From assembly GCA_030148025.1 (NCBI GenBank), contig JASBUG010000029.1, positions 124,001 to 188,000 of the forward strand: a stretch of 64,000 bases of DNA, given 5' to 3'. This DNA comes from Flavobacteriaceae bacterium. Lineage in GTDB: Bacteria > Bacteroidota > Bacteroidia > Flavobacteriales > Flavobacteriaceae. Of the stretch, positions 33,117 through 42,573 are shown one piece after another. The first letter of the stretch is position 1, and each line of letters starts with the position of its first letter. The notes under the pieces were generated by a model that was not told the DNA's origin, made no database searches, and worked only from the letters and a program-made list of their open reading frames with translations. The position numbers were made by a program, and so were the translations under genes.

Positions 33117-34130
33117 TTAAATAATATTTACTTCTGCTTCTAAATTAATATTAAAAATTCGCTTTATCGTAGTTTGAATAAGCTTCGACAATTCAAAAAT
33201 ATCTTTTCCTTTGGCACCTCCATGATTCACTAAAACAAGTGCTTGCTTTTCATGAACACCGTAGTTTTCAAATCGTTTGCCTTTAAAACCTGCATGTTCA
33301 ATAAGCCAGCCAGCAGGAATTTTTATTTCATTTTCAGAGACTATATAATTTGGGATATTAGGAAAATTAACTCTTAAAAGTTCAAAAGCTTCTTTAGAAA
33401 TAACAGGGTTTTTAAAAAAACTGCCACTATTTCCAATAACTTTCGGATCTGGTAATTTTGATTGCCTAATATTGATTACGGCCTTAGAAATATCGTTAAT
33501 TGTTGGTTTGGTAACCTCTAGTTTTTTCAGTTCTGTTTTAATTGCTCCGTAATCTGTTTTTAAAACATGGTCTTTAGTAGTTAGACGAACAGTCACATTT
33601 AAAATAATGTATTGGCCTTTTAAGTCGCCTTTAAAAATTGAGTTTCTATAACCAAAATCACAGTCATCTTTGCTAAATGTTTTGATAGTACCCGACGTCA
33701 CATCTAGAGCTTCACATGATTCGAAAACATCTTTTAGTTCTACACCATAGGCACCAATGTTTTGAATAGGAGCAGTGCCAACATTTCCTGGAATTAAAGA
33801 AAGGTTTTCTATGCCACCATAATTATGTTTTAAGCACCACAATACAAAATCATGCCAGTTCTCTCCAGCGCTGACTTTAATTGTAACACCTGATGTTGAA
33901 GTGTTGCACACCTCAATTCCTTTAAGATCTATGTGAATAACTAGAGCATCTATATCTTTAGTAAGTAACATATTGCTACCACCGCCCAATATGAATTTTT
34001 CATCATATTGATCTAACGTCAATACCTGCTGTAGCTCTTCAACTGTTTTTACAGATACAAAGTATTTAGCCTTCGCGTCTATACCAAAAGTATTGTAGGG
34101 TTTTAAAGATGTGTTACTTGAAATGGTCAT
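33117..34130 (-). CDS. murB: UDP-N-acetylenolpyruvoylglucosamine reductase
   Basis: 337 residues, the type I (E. coli-like) length. FAD-binding GGGSNMLL, GNVGTAPIQNIGAYGVEL, the GYRNSIFK segment, catalytic Ser in NSGSFFKNP and EIKIPAGWLIEHAG with the C-terminal Glu are present. It makes UDP-MurNAc for peptidoglycan. It shares one base with the end of the aminotransferase gene and is co-transcribed with it. Confidence 0.95.
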   Translation of the reverse strand: MTISSNTSLKPYNTFGIDAKAKYFVSVKTVEELQQVLTLDQYDEKFILGGGSNMLLTKDIDALVIHIDLKGIEVCNTSTSGVTIKVSAGENWHDFVLWCLKHNYGGIENLSLIPGNVGTAPIQNIGAYGVELKDVFESCEALDVTSGTIKTFSKDDCDFGYRNSIFKGDLKGQYIILNVTVRLTTKDHVLKTDYGAIKTELKKLEVTKPTINDISKAVINIRQSKLPDPKVIGNSGSFFKNPVISKEAFELLRVNFPNIPNYIVSENEIKIPAGWLIEHAGFKGKRFENYGVHEKQALVLVNHGGAKGKDIFELSKLIQTTIKRIFNINLEAEVNII

Positions 34131-35320
34131 TAAGCTTTGTATTGCTTTAAAGCTTCTTTTAATATGTTTACCGAAGCAATCAAGTCTTCTTGTTTAAGTA
34201 CGTATGCAATACGTACTTGGTTTAAGCCTAGTCCCTTTGTTGAATAAAAACCAGCGGCAGGTGCTACCATAATGGTTTCGCCATTCAGATCGAATTTTTC
34301 TAAAAGCCATTGAGCAAAATCATCGGCGTTTTCAACAGGTAATTCAACAATACAATAAAATGCGCCTTTAGGTTTTGCTACTTTTACACCTTCTATTTTT
34401 TGAAGTTCTTCAATTAAGGTGTTTCTTCTGGCAACATATTCTTCAATAACATCATCAAAATAACTTTGCGGTGTGTCTAATGCAGCTTCACTAGCTATTT
34501 GGGCATAGGTTGGAGGCGATAATCTAGCCTGAGCAAATTTTAGCGCAGTGTCTATAACTTCTTTATTCTTAGAAACAATACAGCCAATTCTTGCACCACA
34601 CATGCTATAACGTTTAGATACAGAATCTATAACAATAGCATGATTTTCTAAACCTTCTTCCTGCATGATTGAATAGTGTTCAGAACCATCATAAGCAAAT
34701 TCTCTGTAAACTTCGTCGGCAATTAGAAATAGGTCATGTTCTTTTACAATTTGCGCTAATTTTTTTATTTCCTCTTTACTGTATAAATATCCTGTTGGGT
34801 TTCCTGGGTTACATATTAAAATAGCCTTGGTTTTAGGTGTGATTAATTTTTCAAATTCTTCAATAGGAGGTAAGGCAAAATTGTTCTCTATTTTTGAAAC
34901 TACAGGTACTACTGTAACTCCAGAGGCTGTCGAAAACCCATTGTAGTTAGCATAAAAAGGTTCGGGAATGATAACTTCATCGCCAGCATCCATAATACTG
35001 CCAAAAGTAAAAAGTAGTGCTTCACTACCACCAGTTGTTACGATGATTTGATCAGCATTAACATGAATATCATTTTTTGAATAGTAATGCGCAATTTTAG
35101 TTCTGTATGTTTCAGATCCTTCTGAACGACTATAGGCAACAACGTCAAGATTGTTGTTTTTTACAGCATCTAAAGCTACCTGAGGTGTTTTAATATCTGG
35201 TTGTCCAATATTTAAATGAAACACTTTTGTTCCACGTTTTTTTGCATCTTCAGCATATGGTACCAATTTTCTAATTGGCGATTGCGGCATTGCTTGTCCT
35301 TTGTTTGATATTGTTGGCAT
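34130..35320 (-). CDS. PLP-dependent aminotransferase, aspartate/aromatic type (class I)
   Basis: 396 residues. PLP Lys in SVSKRYSMCGARIG, substrate Arg near the end (QVRIAYVL) and ICNPGNPTGYLYS are class I aminotransferase signatures. Flavobacterial relatives are annotated as aspartate aminotransferase; precise amino-donor preference is not resolvable. It lies upstream of murB in a two-gene leftward unit. Confidence 0.88.
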   Translation of the reverse strand: MPTISNKGQAMPQSPIRKLVPYAEDAKKRGTKVFHLNIGQPDIKTPQVALDAVKNNNLDVVAYSRSEGSETYRTKIAHYYSKNDIHVNADQIIVTTGGSEALLFTFGSIMDAGDEVIIPEPFYANYNGFSTASGVTVVPVVSKIENNFALPPIEEFEKLITPKTKAILICNPGNPTGYLYSKEEIKKLAQIVKEHDLFLIADEVYREFAYDGSEHYSIMQEEGLENHAIVIDSVSKRYSMCGARIGCIVSKNKEVIDTALKFAQARLSPPTYAQIASEAALDTPQSYFDDVIEEYVARRNTLIEELQKIEGVKVAKPKGAFYCIVELPVENADDFAQWLLEKFDLNGETIMVAPAAGFYSTKGLGLNQVRIAYVLKQEDLIASVNILKEALKQYKA

Positions 35321-35443
35321 TTTTATTGTTTTAATAGAAGTGCAAAGTTGCGAAAATTATCTTAAAGTTTTTTTAAAATAAAAGCCTTTGTTACAGCTTT
35401 TAACAAAAGATTTGTAACTTGTTAATAGGCACCTAAATATTGC

Positions 35444-36775
35444 ATGAAAAAGTTCTGTATAGTTTTATTTATTACAATGTGTTCTTGTTTGAATGGATTT
35501 TCGCAAGGTAAGTTTGCCTTACAAGAAAAGGAACATGATAAGATAAAATTTCAACTCATAAATAATTTAATAATTATACCTGTTCAGGTAAATGGTGTAG
35601 AGCTATCATTTATTTTGGATACGGGTGTTAGTAAGCCTATAATTTTCAATTTTGTTAACCTTACGAAAGAGCTTAAAATTAATGAAACCGAACGTATATA
35701 TTTGAGAGGTTTGGGTGAAGGTGAATCGGTTGAAGCGTTAAAATCTAAGAATAACATTTTTAGAATTGGAGATGCCTTAAGTATAGGTCAGGATTTGTAT
35801 GCAATTTTTGATCCTTCCTTAAATTTTGCACCACAGCTAGGTGTGTCAATTCATGGTATTATAGGGTTTGATCTTTTAAAAGATCTTGTTGTTGAAATTA
35901 ATTATTCTCAAAAGTATTTAAAACTGTATTCACCTGAAACGTATCAGGCTAAACGTTGTAAAAAATGTGAAATATTTGCATTAGATTTTTATAATAATAA
36001 GCCATTTATAAACGCTGATGTTGTAATAAACCAAAAAGATATTCCTGTAAAACTTTTAATAGATACAGGCGGAAGCGATGCTTTGTGGTTGTTTGATGAT
36101 GCATCCATTGGAATTGATATTCCAGAAAAGTATTTTGATGATTTTTTGGGTCGTGGATTAAGTGGTAGTGTGTATGGTAAACGTTCAAAAATTGATCAGA
36201 TATCTTTTGGAAGTTTCGATCTTAAAAGAGTAAATACGGCCTTTCCTGACTCTACTTCAATTAGTCATGCCAGAAACTATAAAGAACGAAACGGAAGTGT
36301 AGGAGGTGAGATACTTAAAAGATTTAATGTGACTTTTAATTATTCAAACAAAACTATTAGCCTTAAAAGGAATAAAAACTTTAAAGCACCATTTTACTAT
36401 AATAAAAGTGGTATTGTATTAGAGCATAATGGAGTTAGGGTTGTAAGAGAGATAGATAAAGGAGCCCAACTATCAACATTTAACAGTAAAAATGTATCTG
36501 TAGCTAAAGCTAATATGTTTATTTCTGGCTCTTATAAATATGTGTTAGCACCAGCTTTTACTATAGTCGAGCTTAGAAAGAACTCTCCGGCTCATAGAGC
36601 AGGATTAATGTTAGGAGATGTAATATTGAGCGTTAATGGTAAACATGTACATTCTTATTCGTTACAGGATGTAACTCAATTGTTTTATGGAGAAGATGGG
36701 AGGCGCATAAAATTACTGATAGATAGAAAAGGCATTCAAATGAAGTTTCAATTTGAACTCGAAAGTTTATTGTAA
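35444..36775 (+). CDS. Secreted retropepsin-like aspartic protease with PDZ domain
   Basis: 443 residues. A signal peptide (MKKFCIVLFITMCSCLNGFS) is followed by two aspartyl-protease-like halves, each with its own DTG: LSFILDTGVSKP (about residue 60) and LLIDTGGSDALW (about residue 205). A PDZ domain ends the protein (VVELRKNSPAHRAGLMLGD, about 370-440). Two DTG motifs in one chain may form an internal pseudo-dimer like pepsin. The substrate is unknown. Confidence 0.85.
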   Translation: MKKFCIVLFITMCSCLNGFSQGKFALQEKEHDKIKFQLINNLIIIPVQVNGVELSFILDTGVSKPIIFNFVNLTKELKINETERIYLRGLGEGESVEALKSKNNIFRIGDALSIGQDLYAIFDPSLNFAPQLGVSIHGIIGFDLLKDLVVEINYSQKYLKLYSPETYQAKRCKKCEIFALDFYNNKPFINADVVINQKDIPVKLLIDTGGSDALWLFDDASIGIDIPEKYFDDFLGRGLSGSVYGKRSKIDQISFGSFDLKRVNTAFPDSTSISHARNYKERNGSVGGEILKRFNVTFNYSNKTISLKRNKNFKAPFYYNKSGIVLEHNGVRVVREIDKGAQLSTFNSKNVSVAKANMFISGSYKYVLAPAFTIVELRKNSPAHRAGLMLGDVILSVNGKHVHSYSLQDVTQLFYGEDGRRIKLLIDRKGIQMKFQFELESLL

Positions 36776-36781
36776 AAAAAA

Positions 36782-36802
36782 TCCCCCTTATTGTAAGGAG
36801 GA
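36782..36802 (-). terminator. Hairpin between convergent genes
   Basis: TCCCCCTTA and TAAGGAGGA pair with one mismatch around a TTG loop; on the minus strand a run of eight T follows. It ends the DUF1573 gene and possibly also the protease gene. Confidence 0.75.
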
Positions 36803-36828
36803 CTTATTCTTATTCAAACAAGCGTTAA

Positions 36829-37257
36829 TTATTGTTCCATAACGCTTTTAGATTTCTTCTTTAAAACACTGTTTTTACTTGGGTCTACTACTAAACCTTT
36901 AATTTTTAGTGCAACCGTTGGTGTATCAGCGTTAGAAGTCACTGTAATGGTCTTTCTTATTGGCATTACTCGATTTGTGTCGTACTTCACTTCAATCTTA
37001 CCGCTTTCGCCAGCCATTATTGGTTCTTTTGGCCAAGAAGGAACTGTACATCCACAGCTTGACTTTACTTTTGTAATGATGAGCGGGGCATTACCAGTAT
37101 TAGTAAATTCAAAAACACGTACGCCATCTGCGCCTTTGTTAATAGTACCATAGTCTATAACATCTGTTTTGAACTTAATCTTAGCTACTTGTTCTTGCGA
37201 ATTACCAGTGAAACTGATTAATCCAACAAACAAAATCATAATTAAATGTTTCATCAT
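36829..37257 (-). CDS. DUF1573 domain secreted protein
   Basis: 142 residues with a signal peptide (LIMILFVGLISFTGNS). The body is one DUF1573 Ig-like domain: FKTDVIDYGTINKGADG, the FTNTGNAPLIITKVKSSCGCT motif with the conserved CGCT, and ITVTSNADTPTV. Such proteins are exported in Bacteroidota; their role is not established. Opposite in direction to valS. Confidence 0.85.
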   Translation of the reverse strand: MMKHLIMILFVGLISFTGNSQEQVAKIKFKTDVIDYGTINKGADGVRVFEFTNTGNAPLIITKVKSSCGCTVPSWPKEPIMAGESGKIEVKYDTNRVMPIRKTITVTSNADTPTVALKIKGLVVDPSKNSVLKKKSKSVMEQ

Positions 37258-37400
37258 TTTAATTTTAAATTCATTGTAAACATACTCACTTTTTAATCAA
37301 TCTACAAAAATATTAGATATAATACAGTCTTGTCGATACATTCAACTTACATAAAGGGACATTATTAGACCATTTAATTTCGCAGAAAACAAAATATAAG

Positions 37401-37408
37401 TACTTTTG
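37401..37408 (+). promoter_or_regulatory. -7 promoter element of valS
   Basis: TACTTTTG, an exact TAnnTTTG match, 30 bases upstream of the ATG at 37439. It overlaps the alternative TTG start at 37406, which is thereby excluded. Confidence 0.65.
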
Positions 37409-37438
37409 CACATTAATATTCAAAAATTATTCCAAAGT

Positions 37439-40075
37439 ATGTCAATTCCATCACAATATGATGCAAATAGTGTAGAAAGCAAGTGGTATGATTACTGGAT
37501 GAAACACGATTATTTTCATTCTGTACCAGACGAGAGAGAACCGTATACTATTGTAATTCCACCGCCTAATGTTACAGGTGTATTGCATATGGGTCACATG
37601 CTTAATAATACCATTCAAGATGTATTAATACGTCGTGCACGTTTACAAGGTAAAAATGCATGTTGGGTACCAGGAACCGATCATGCCTCTATTGCAACCG
37701 AAGCTAAAGTTGTAGCTAAGCTTAAGGAGCAAGGAATTGATAAAAATGATCTTACAAGAGAAGAGTTTTTAAAACATGCTTGGGAATGGAAACATGAATA
37801 TGGTGGAATCATTCTCGAACAGTTAAAGAAATTAGGAGCGTCATGCGATTGGGAACGAACCAAGTTTACCATGGATGACGATATGAGTGAAGCGGTAATA
37901 AAAGTATTTGTCGATTTATATAATAAAGGACAAATTTACCGTGGATACAGAATGGTAAATTGGGATCCAGAGGCAAAAACAACCTTGTCTGATGAAGAAG
38001 TAATTTACGAAGAACGTCAAGGAAACTTATATTATCTTCAGTATGATATTGCAGATTCTGATGAAAAAGTGACGATTGCTACTACACGTCCTGAAACTAT
38101 TTTAGGTGATACGGCAGTTTGTATCAATCCAAACGATGAGCGTTATTCTCATTTAAAAGGAAAGAAAGCAATTGTGCCATTATGCAATCGTGAAATTCCA
38201 ATTATAGAAGATGACTATGTTGATGTAGAATTTGGAACTGGATGCTTAAAGGTAACGCCTGCGCATGATGAAAATGATAAAGTGTTAGGAGAGAAGCATA
38301 ACTTAGAAGTTATCGATATTTTTAATGAAGATGCATCCTTAAATTCTTTTGGATTACATTATGAAGGAAAAGATCGTTTTGTAGCCAGAAAGGAAATTTC
38401 TAAAGAACTAGAGGAAAAAGGGTTTTTAGTAAAAGTTGAACAGCATACTAATAAAGTTGGAACGTCTGAAAGAACCAAAGCAGTTATAGAACCAAGATTA
38501 AGTGATCAATGGTTCTTGAAAATGGAAGATCTGGTTAAGCCAGCTATAGAAGCAGTTTTTGGAGAGGATAGAGATGTAAAGTTGTTTCCAAGAAAATTTG
38601 AAAACACCTATCGTCATTGGATGACTAATATTCGAGATTGGAATATTTCTCGTCAGTTATGGTGGGGACAACAAATTCCTGCGTATTACTATGGAGAAGG
38701 TAAAGAAGATTTTGTTGTTGCCGAAACTAAAGAAGCGGCTTTAAAACTGGCTCAAGAAAAAACTCAAAATACAGATTTAAAAGCGGGAGATTTACGTCAA
38801 GATCCAGATGCTTTAGATACGTGGTTCTCATCTTGGTTATGGCCAATGAGTGTATTTGATGGTATTCGTAATCCAGAAAATGAGGAAATTAAATATTATT
38901 ACCCAACGAATGACTTGGTAACTGGTCCAGATATTTTATTCTTCTGGGTGGCACGTATGATCATTGCTGGTTATGAATATAAAGATCAGCGTCCTTTTGA
39001 AAATGTATACTTAACAGGACTAGTTCGTGATAAGCAGCGTCGTAAAATGAGCAAATCCTTAGGAAACTCGCCAGATGCCCTAAAACTAATTGAGGATTAT
39101 AGTGCTGATGGTGTGCGTGTAGGATTATTGTTAAGTTCTGCTGCAGGAAACGATTTGTTATTTGATGAAGCCCTTTGTCAACAAGGAAAAGGGTTAGGGA
39201 AAAAGATTTGGAGTGCTTATAGCTTAACTCAGCTTTGGCAGGTGTCTAATGATATTGAGCAACCAGTTTCCAGTAAAATAGCGATCGATTGGTACAAAGT
39301 AAAATTCAATAAAGTTTTAGCCGAAATCGAAGATCACTATAGTAAGTATAGATTATCTGACGTGATTATGGCTATGTACAAATTGATCTATGACGATTTT
39401 TGCGGTTGGTTGTTAGAGATTGTAAAACCAGGATACCAGCAACCAATTGATGCAAAAACATTCAATGAAGTTATCAGTATATTTGAAGATAATTTAAAGA
39501 TACTTCACCCATTTATGCCTTTTATTACAGAGGAAATTTGGCAATCGCTTGCTGATAGAACCCCTGAAGAAGCATTAATCATTTCAAAATATCCTGAAAT
39601 AGGAGCTACTGATGAGGCGTTAATAGTAAACTTTGAATTTGCAACAAAAGTAGTATCTGGTGTTAGAACCATCAGAAAGGAAAAGAATATAGCCTTTAAA
39701 GAAGCTATTGAGTTATTTGTAATGAATAACGAATCTTATACTAAAGATTTTGATGTGGTTATTAAAAAACTTGTGAATGCTTCTAATATAAACTATGTAC
39801 AGGAGAAGGTTGATGGTGCGTCATTTAGAGTAAAATCGAATGAATATTTTGTGCCAATTTCTTTGGATAATATTAATGTAGAAGAAGAAATTGAAAAATT
39901 AACCAAAGAGTTAAAACGTGCAGAAGGCTTTTTAATAGGCATTCAAAAGAAATTATCTAACGAACGTTTTGTGAATAATGCACCAGAACAGGTAATTGCT
40001 TTAGAGCGTAAAAAAGAATCGGATACCGTAGCGAAAATTGAAACTATTAAAGCAAGTTTAGCAAGTTTGAATTAA
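37439..40075 (+). CDS. valS: Valine--tRNA ligase
   Basis: 878 residues from the ATG at 37439. The HIGH motif is PPNVTGVLHMGHML (variant HMGH), the KMSKS motif RRKMSKSLGNS, and the class Ia editing domain lies between. The C-terminal arm has the typical valS coiled coil (VEEEIEKLTKELKRAEGFL). It charges tRNA-Val. A terminator follows at 40111. Confidence 0.97.
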   Translation: MSIPSQYDANSVESKWYDYWMKHDYFHSVPDEREPYTIVIPPPNVTGVLHMGHMLNNTIQDVLIRRARLQGKNACWVPGTDHASIATEAKVVAKLKEQGIDKNDLTREEFLKHAWEWKHEYGGIILEQLKKLGASCDWERTKFTMDDDMSEAVIKVFVDLYNKGQIYRGYRMVNWDPEAKTTLSDEEVIYEERQGNLYYLQYDIADSDEKVTIATTRPETILGDTAVCINPNDERYSHLKGKKAIVPLCNREIPIIEDDYVDVEFGTGCLKVTPAHDENDKVLGEKHNLEVIDIFNEDASLNSFGLHYEGKDRFVARKEISKELEEKGFLVKVEQHTNKVGTSERTKAVIEPRLSDQWFLKMEDLVKPAIEAVFGEDRDVKLFPRKFENTYRHWMTNIRDWNISRQLWWGQQIPAYYYGEGKEDFVVAETKEAALKLAQEKTQNTDLKAGDLRQDPDALDTWFSSWLWPMSVFDGIRNPENEEIKYYYPTNDLVTGPDILFFWVARMIIAGYEYKDQRPFENVYLTGLVRDKQRRKMSKSLGNSPDALKLIEDYSADGVRVGLLLSSAAGNDLLFDEALCQQGKGLGKKIWSAYSLTQLWQVSNDIEQPVSSKIAIDWYKVKFNKVLAEIEDHYSKYRLSDVIMAMYKLIYDDFCGWLLEIVKPGYQQPIDAKTFNEVISIFEDNLKILHPFMPFITEEIWQSLADRTPEEALIISKYPEIGATDEALIVNFEFATKVVSGVRTIRKEKNIAFKEAIELFVMNNESYTKDFDVVIKKLVNASNINYVQEKVDGASFRVKSNEYFVPISLDNINVEEEIEKLTKELKRAEGFLIGIQKKLSNERFVNNAPEQVIALERKKESDTVAKIETIKASLASLN

Positions 40076-40110
40076 TATTAAAAAGAGATTACGGTTTAAA
40101 ATATAAAGAG

Positions 40111-40139
40111 AGAGCTCAAATTATGGTGAGCTCTTTTTT
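40111..40139 (+). terminator. Terminator of valS
   Basis: AGAGCTCA (40111-40118) pairs with TGAGCTCT (40127-40134), followed by TTTTT. The T tract runs into the stop codon of the convergent ACBP gene. Confidence 0.88.
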
Positions 40140-40404
40140 ATTTTCTATATAAAAAGTAGTTGTTAACCAGATCGATATAAGCTTGTTTAGCCTCGTCTTC
40201 GGTCATATCCTGTGCTTGGAATAAGGCGTTGGTTTTAAAGGCATTAATAAGGGGTTTCCGGCTGTTTGGTCTGCCATAATCATTAGTCGCCTTTTTATAA
40301 TAAGCATAAAGTTTTAAAAGCACATCTGCAGGAAAGGGTTCAGTATGTGCGTTTATACGATCTACCGTATTTCTAAATTCTATGTCTAATTCTTCAGAGG
40401 TCAT
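40138..40404 (-). CDS. Acyl-CoA-binding protein
   Basis: 88 residues, the size of eukaryotic ACBP. The family signature is present in LLKLYAYYKKATNDYG and the helix-4 part AYIDLVNNYF. It binds long-chain acyl-CoA in the cytoplasm. It shares one base with the stop of psd and is the last gene of the rsfS-ftsH-LUD-cdsA-psd-acbp operon, a membrane-lipid setting that fits. Confidence 0.9.
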   Translation of the reverse strand: MTSEELDIEFRNTVDRINAHTEPFPADVLLKLYAYYKKATNDYGRPNSRKPLINAFKTNALFQAQDMTEDEAKQAYIDLVNNYFLYRK

Positions 40405-41054
40405 TATAGTTCGGCAATAATACTTTCGCCGCCTCGTACCTTTTCATTAAGCGCTACTTTAATATTGGTGTCTAAAGGCAAAAATAGATCTACCCTAGAA
40501 CCAAATTTTATAAATCCAGCATCAGCACCTTGCACCGCTTTATCATTTTGTTTTGCATAGTTTACAATGCGTTTTGCTAAAGCACCTGCAATTTGTCTGT
40601 ATAGTACTTTTCCGTAGGTTTCGTTTTCAACAACAATCGTTGTGCGTTCGTTCTCTTCACTGGCTTTTGGATGCCACGCTACTAAATATTTTCCAGGATG
40701 GTATTTACTAAATACGACATTCCCTCCAATAGGATAACGCGTTACATGCACATTTATTGGAGACATAAAAACACTTACTTGTAATCGTTTATCTTTAAAA
40801 TATTCCTTTTCAAAAACCTCCTCAATAACCACAACCTTACCATCAACAGGCGCAATAACTTGCTTGTCGTTTTGTTTGGTATGCCTTTTCGGATTTCTAA
40901 AGAATTGCAGAATGAGAATTAATAGTATTAATAGTCCTATCTCTAATGTCCATTTTAACCAGGAAATATCAATATAACGATCTATAGCCAGAACGGAAAT
41001 GACAACTAAAACAAAGGTTATTAATATAATTTTATGGCCTTCTTTATGAAACAT
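40404..41054 (-). CDS. psd: Phosphatidylserine decarboxylase family protein
   Basis: 216 residues, short form as in Bacteroidota. The proenzyme cleavage site is GSR in AGFIKFGSRVD (Ser becomes the pyruvoyl group). Two membrane helices stand at the N-terminus (about 8-48). FMSPINVHVTRYPIGG is a family signature. It turns phosphatidylserine into phosphatidylethanolamine, the main phospholipid here. Overlaps cdsA by 11 bases. Confidence 0.93.
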   Translation of the reverse strand: MFHKEGHKIILITFVLVVISVLAIDRYIDISWLKWTLEIGLLILLILILQFFRNPKRHTKQNDKQVIAPVDGKVVVIEEVFEKEYFKDKRLQVSVFMSPINVHVTRYPIGGNVVFSKYHPGKYLVAWHPKASEENERTTIVVENETYGKVLYRQIAGALAKRIVNYAKQNDKAVQGADAGFIKFGSRVDLFLPLDTNIKVALNEKVRGGESIIAEL

Positions 41055-41865
41055 ATTTTAAAAGTCTTAAAAACAAATATATGAATGGTGCTGCAAAAAT
41101 AATACTATCTAATCGATCTAGCAATCCTCCATGACCTGGCATGATCACACCACTATCTTTTACACCTGCTTGTCGTTTATATTTAGATTCTATAAGATCG
41201 CCAATAGTACCAAATACACTTATTATAATACTTAATACTAACCAACTAGTAAAATCTAATGTTTCAGTAAATTTAGCAATAAAATAGCTACTTACACAGG
41301 CAAAGAATAATCCTCCTAAGAATCCTTCTACCGTTTTTTTAGGAGAAATACTTGGAAAAAGTTTTTGTTTGCCAAAATTCTTCCCTACCAGATAAGCAAA
41401 CGAATCGTTAACCCAAACCAAAATAAATGCCCCTAGTAATATATTAGGATTGAACTCTTCATAATAATTTGCAATGAGGATAATAAAAATAAAGGCACTC
41501 GATAAATAGAACGTGGTGTTTATATACCGTTTGGTTATAAAATGTGGTAGTGTGTTCTCTGTGAACAGATCTCTAATTAAAAAGAGTTGTACAAATATGG
41601 TGAGAACATGTAATATTTGAATGGCTGCATCAAAACCTTCGCTATTATCAACAACAAGTTGCCAATAGGCAAATACAAGATAGAGTATAATAAAAATTAT
41701 ATACGATACAATGTCTTTAAGTTGAATAAGCTTATTGAATTCGGCTAAAGAAATAAGCCCGAAAACAAAAAATAAACCAATAAGAGCGTGTTGCGAATAA
41801 AGGGCAAGTAAGAATAAGGATACATATAAAATTCCCGAAAATGCTCTAACAAGTAGTTCTTTCAT
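41044..41865 (-). CDS. cdsA: Phosphatidate cytidylyltransferase
   Basis: 273 residues, about eight membrane helices. The CDP-alcohol pattern ends with KDSGVIMPGHGGLLDRLDS (about residues 235-253), the CdsA signature, and WVNDSFAYLVGKNFGKQK precedes it. It makes CDP-diacylglycerol from phosphatidate. Translationally coupled to psd, so both steps of phospholipid synthesis are produced together. Confidence 0.96.
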   Translation of the reverse strand: MKELLVRAFSGILYVSLFLLALYSQHALIGLFFVFGLISLAEFNKLIQLKDIVSYIIFIILYLVFAYWQLVVDNSEGFDAAIQILHVLTIFVQLFLIRDLFTENTLPHFITKRYINTTFYLSSAFIFIILIANYYEEFNPNILLGAFILVWVNDSFAYLVGKNFGKQKLFPSISPKKTVEGFLGGLFFACVSSYFIAKFTETLDFTSWLVLSIIISVFGTIGDLIESKYKRQAGVKDSGVIMPGHGGLLDRLDSIIFAAPFIYLFLRLLKYVS

Positions 41866-42474
41866 CTATAAGTCTTCTAACAGCAGCAAATATAAGTTTT
41901 TTGAGCTACTTCCATAGCTTAAAAAGTCTTTATCATCGCATGCTTTAAAATGCTTGATAGTCGTAATGTTAGTAGGAATTCGTTCTTTGTTTTTATCTTT
42001 AATACCTCTTAAACCTTCACTAATCGTTTCAACAAATTGACTAGTTGTGGCAAATATGATGAAGTTTGGAGGTAATTCTTTTAGCTTTTTTTCTGCTATT
42101 TGATTTGAAGAGATCAATAAAGAACCATCATTGGAAATTAAATATTCGCAAGTGGTTAAAAAGTAAGTACTATCACTTGGCTTTTTGCTAATGGAAAAAT
42201 TAAAATCTCTAAATTTTTCACCTAATCTTTCGTCCAGCAGAAGCACATTTTTATCTGTCCAATTGTTTTCTTCAAGTATTAAAGACAGATTTTTATCTAC
42301 TTCATCAAAATCTTCACAGTATAAAAATTTTCCGCCGTTTGCTTTGAAGTTTATCGTAAAACGCTCATCTATAGGGAGTTTGATATCTGGCATATACTTG
42401 CTTCTCTCTTCATCGGGTACATGCTCGTGAGAGTCGCTAGATTTCGGGCCGAAAATTTTACGAAATAGGCTCAT
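41866..42474 (-). CDS. LUD domain protein (LutC/YkgG-like)
   Basis: 202 residues. The LUD domain is read from LNFKANGGKFLYCEDFDEVD through ISNDGSLLISSNQIAEKKLKELPPNFI and ITTIKHFKACDDKDFLSYGSSS. LUD proteins take part in lactate oxidation with iron-sulfur partners, but no such partner is nearby; position in a membrane-biogenesis operon between ftsH and cdsA is typical of Bacteroidota and suggests another role. A -7 box lies upstream at 42516-42523. Confidence 0.78.
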   Translation of the reverse strand: MSLFRKIFGPKSSDSHEHVPDEERSKYMPDIKLPIDERFTINFKANGGKFLYCEDFDEVDKNLSLILEENNWTDKNVLLLDERLGEKFRDFNFSISKKPSDSTYFLTTCEYLISNDGSLLISSNQIAEKKLKELPPNFIIFATTSQFVETISEGLRGIKDKNKERIPTNITTIKHFKACDDKDFLSYGSSSKNLYLLLLEDL

Positions 42475-42515
42475 TTAGGGTTTTGCTATTAACCAGTTAA
42501 GTCCTAGTTTTTTAT

Positions 42516-42563
42516 CAAATATATAAAATCTTAAATTAATCATTGACTAATTTAAGATTTTAT
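42516..42563 (-). promoter_or_regulatory. -7 element of the LUD-cdsA-psd-acbp genes, next to a 16-bp perfect inverted repeat
   Basis: TATATTTG on the minus strand at 42516-42523. Immediately beyond, ATAAAATCTTAAATTA (42523-42538) pairs with TAATTTAAGATTTTAT (42548-42563) around a nine-base loop. The hairpin may end the ftsH transcript or act as an operator for this promoter; no T tract distinguishes the two. Confidence 0.55.
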
Positions 42564-42573
42564 AAAGGGTTTT

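Noticed and set aside
37406..37438. TTG start of valS at 37406
   Set aside because: It falls inside the -7 promoter element; ATG at 37439 matches the family N-terminus.
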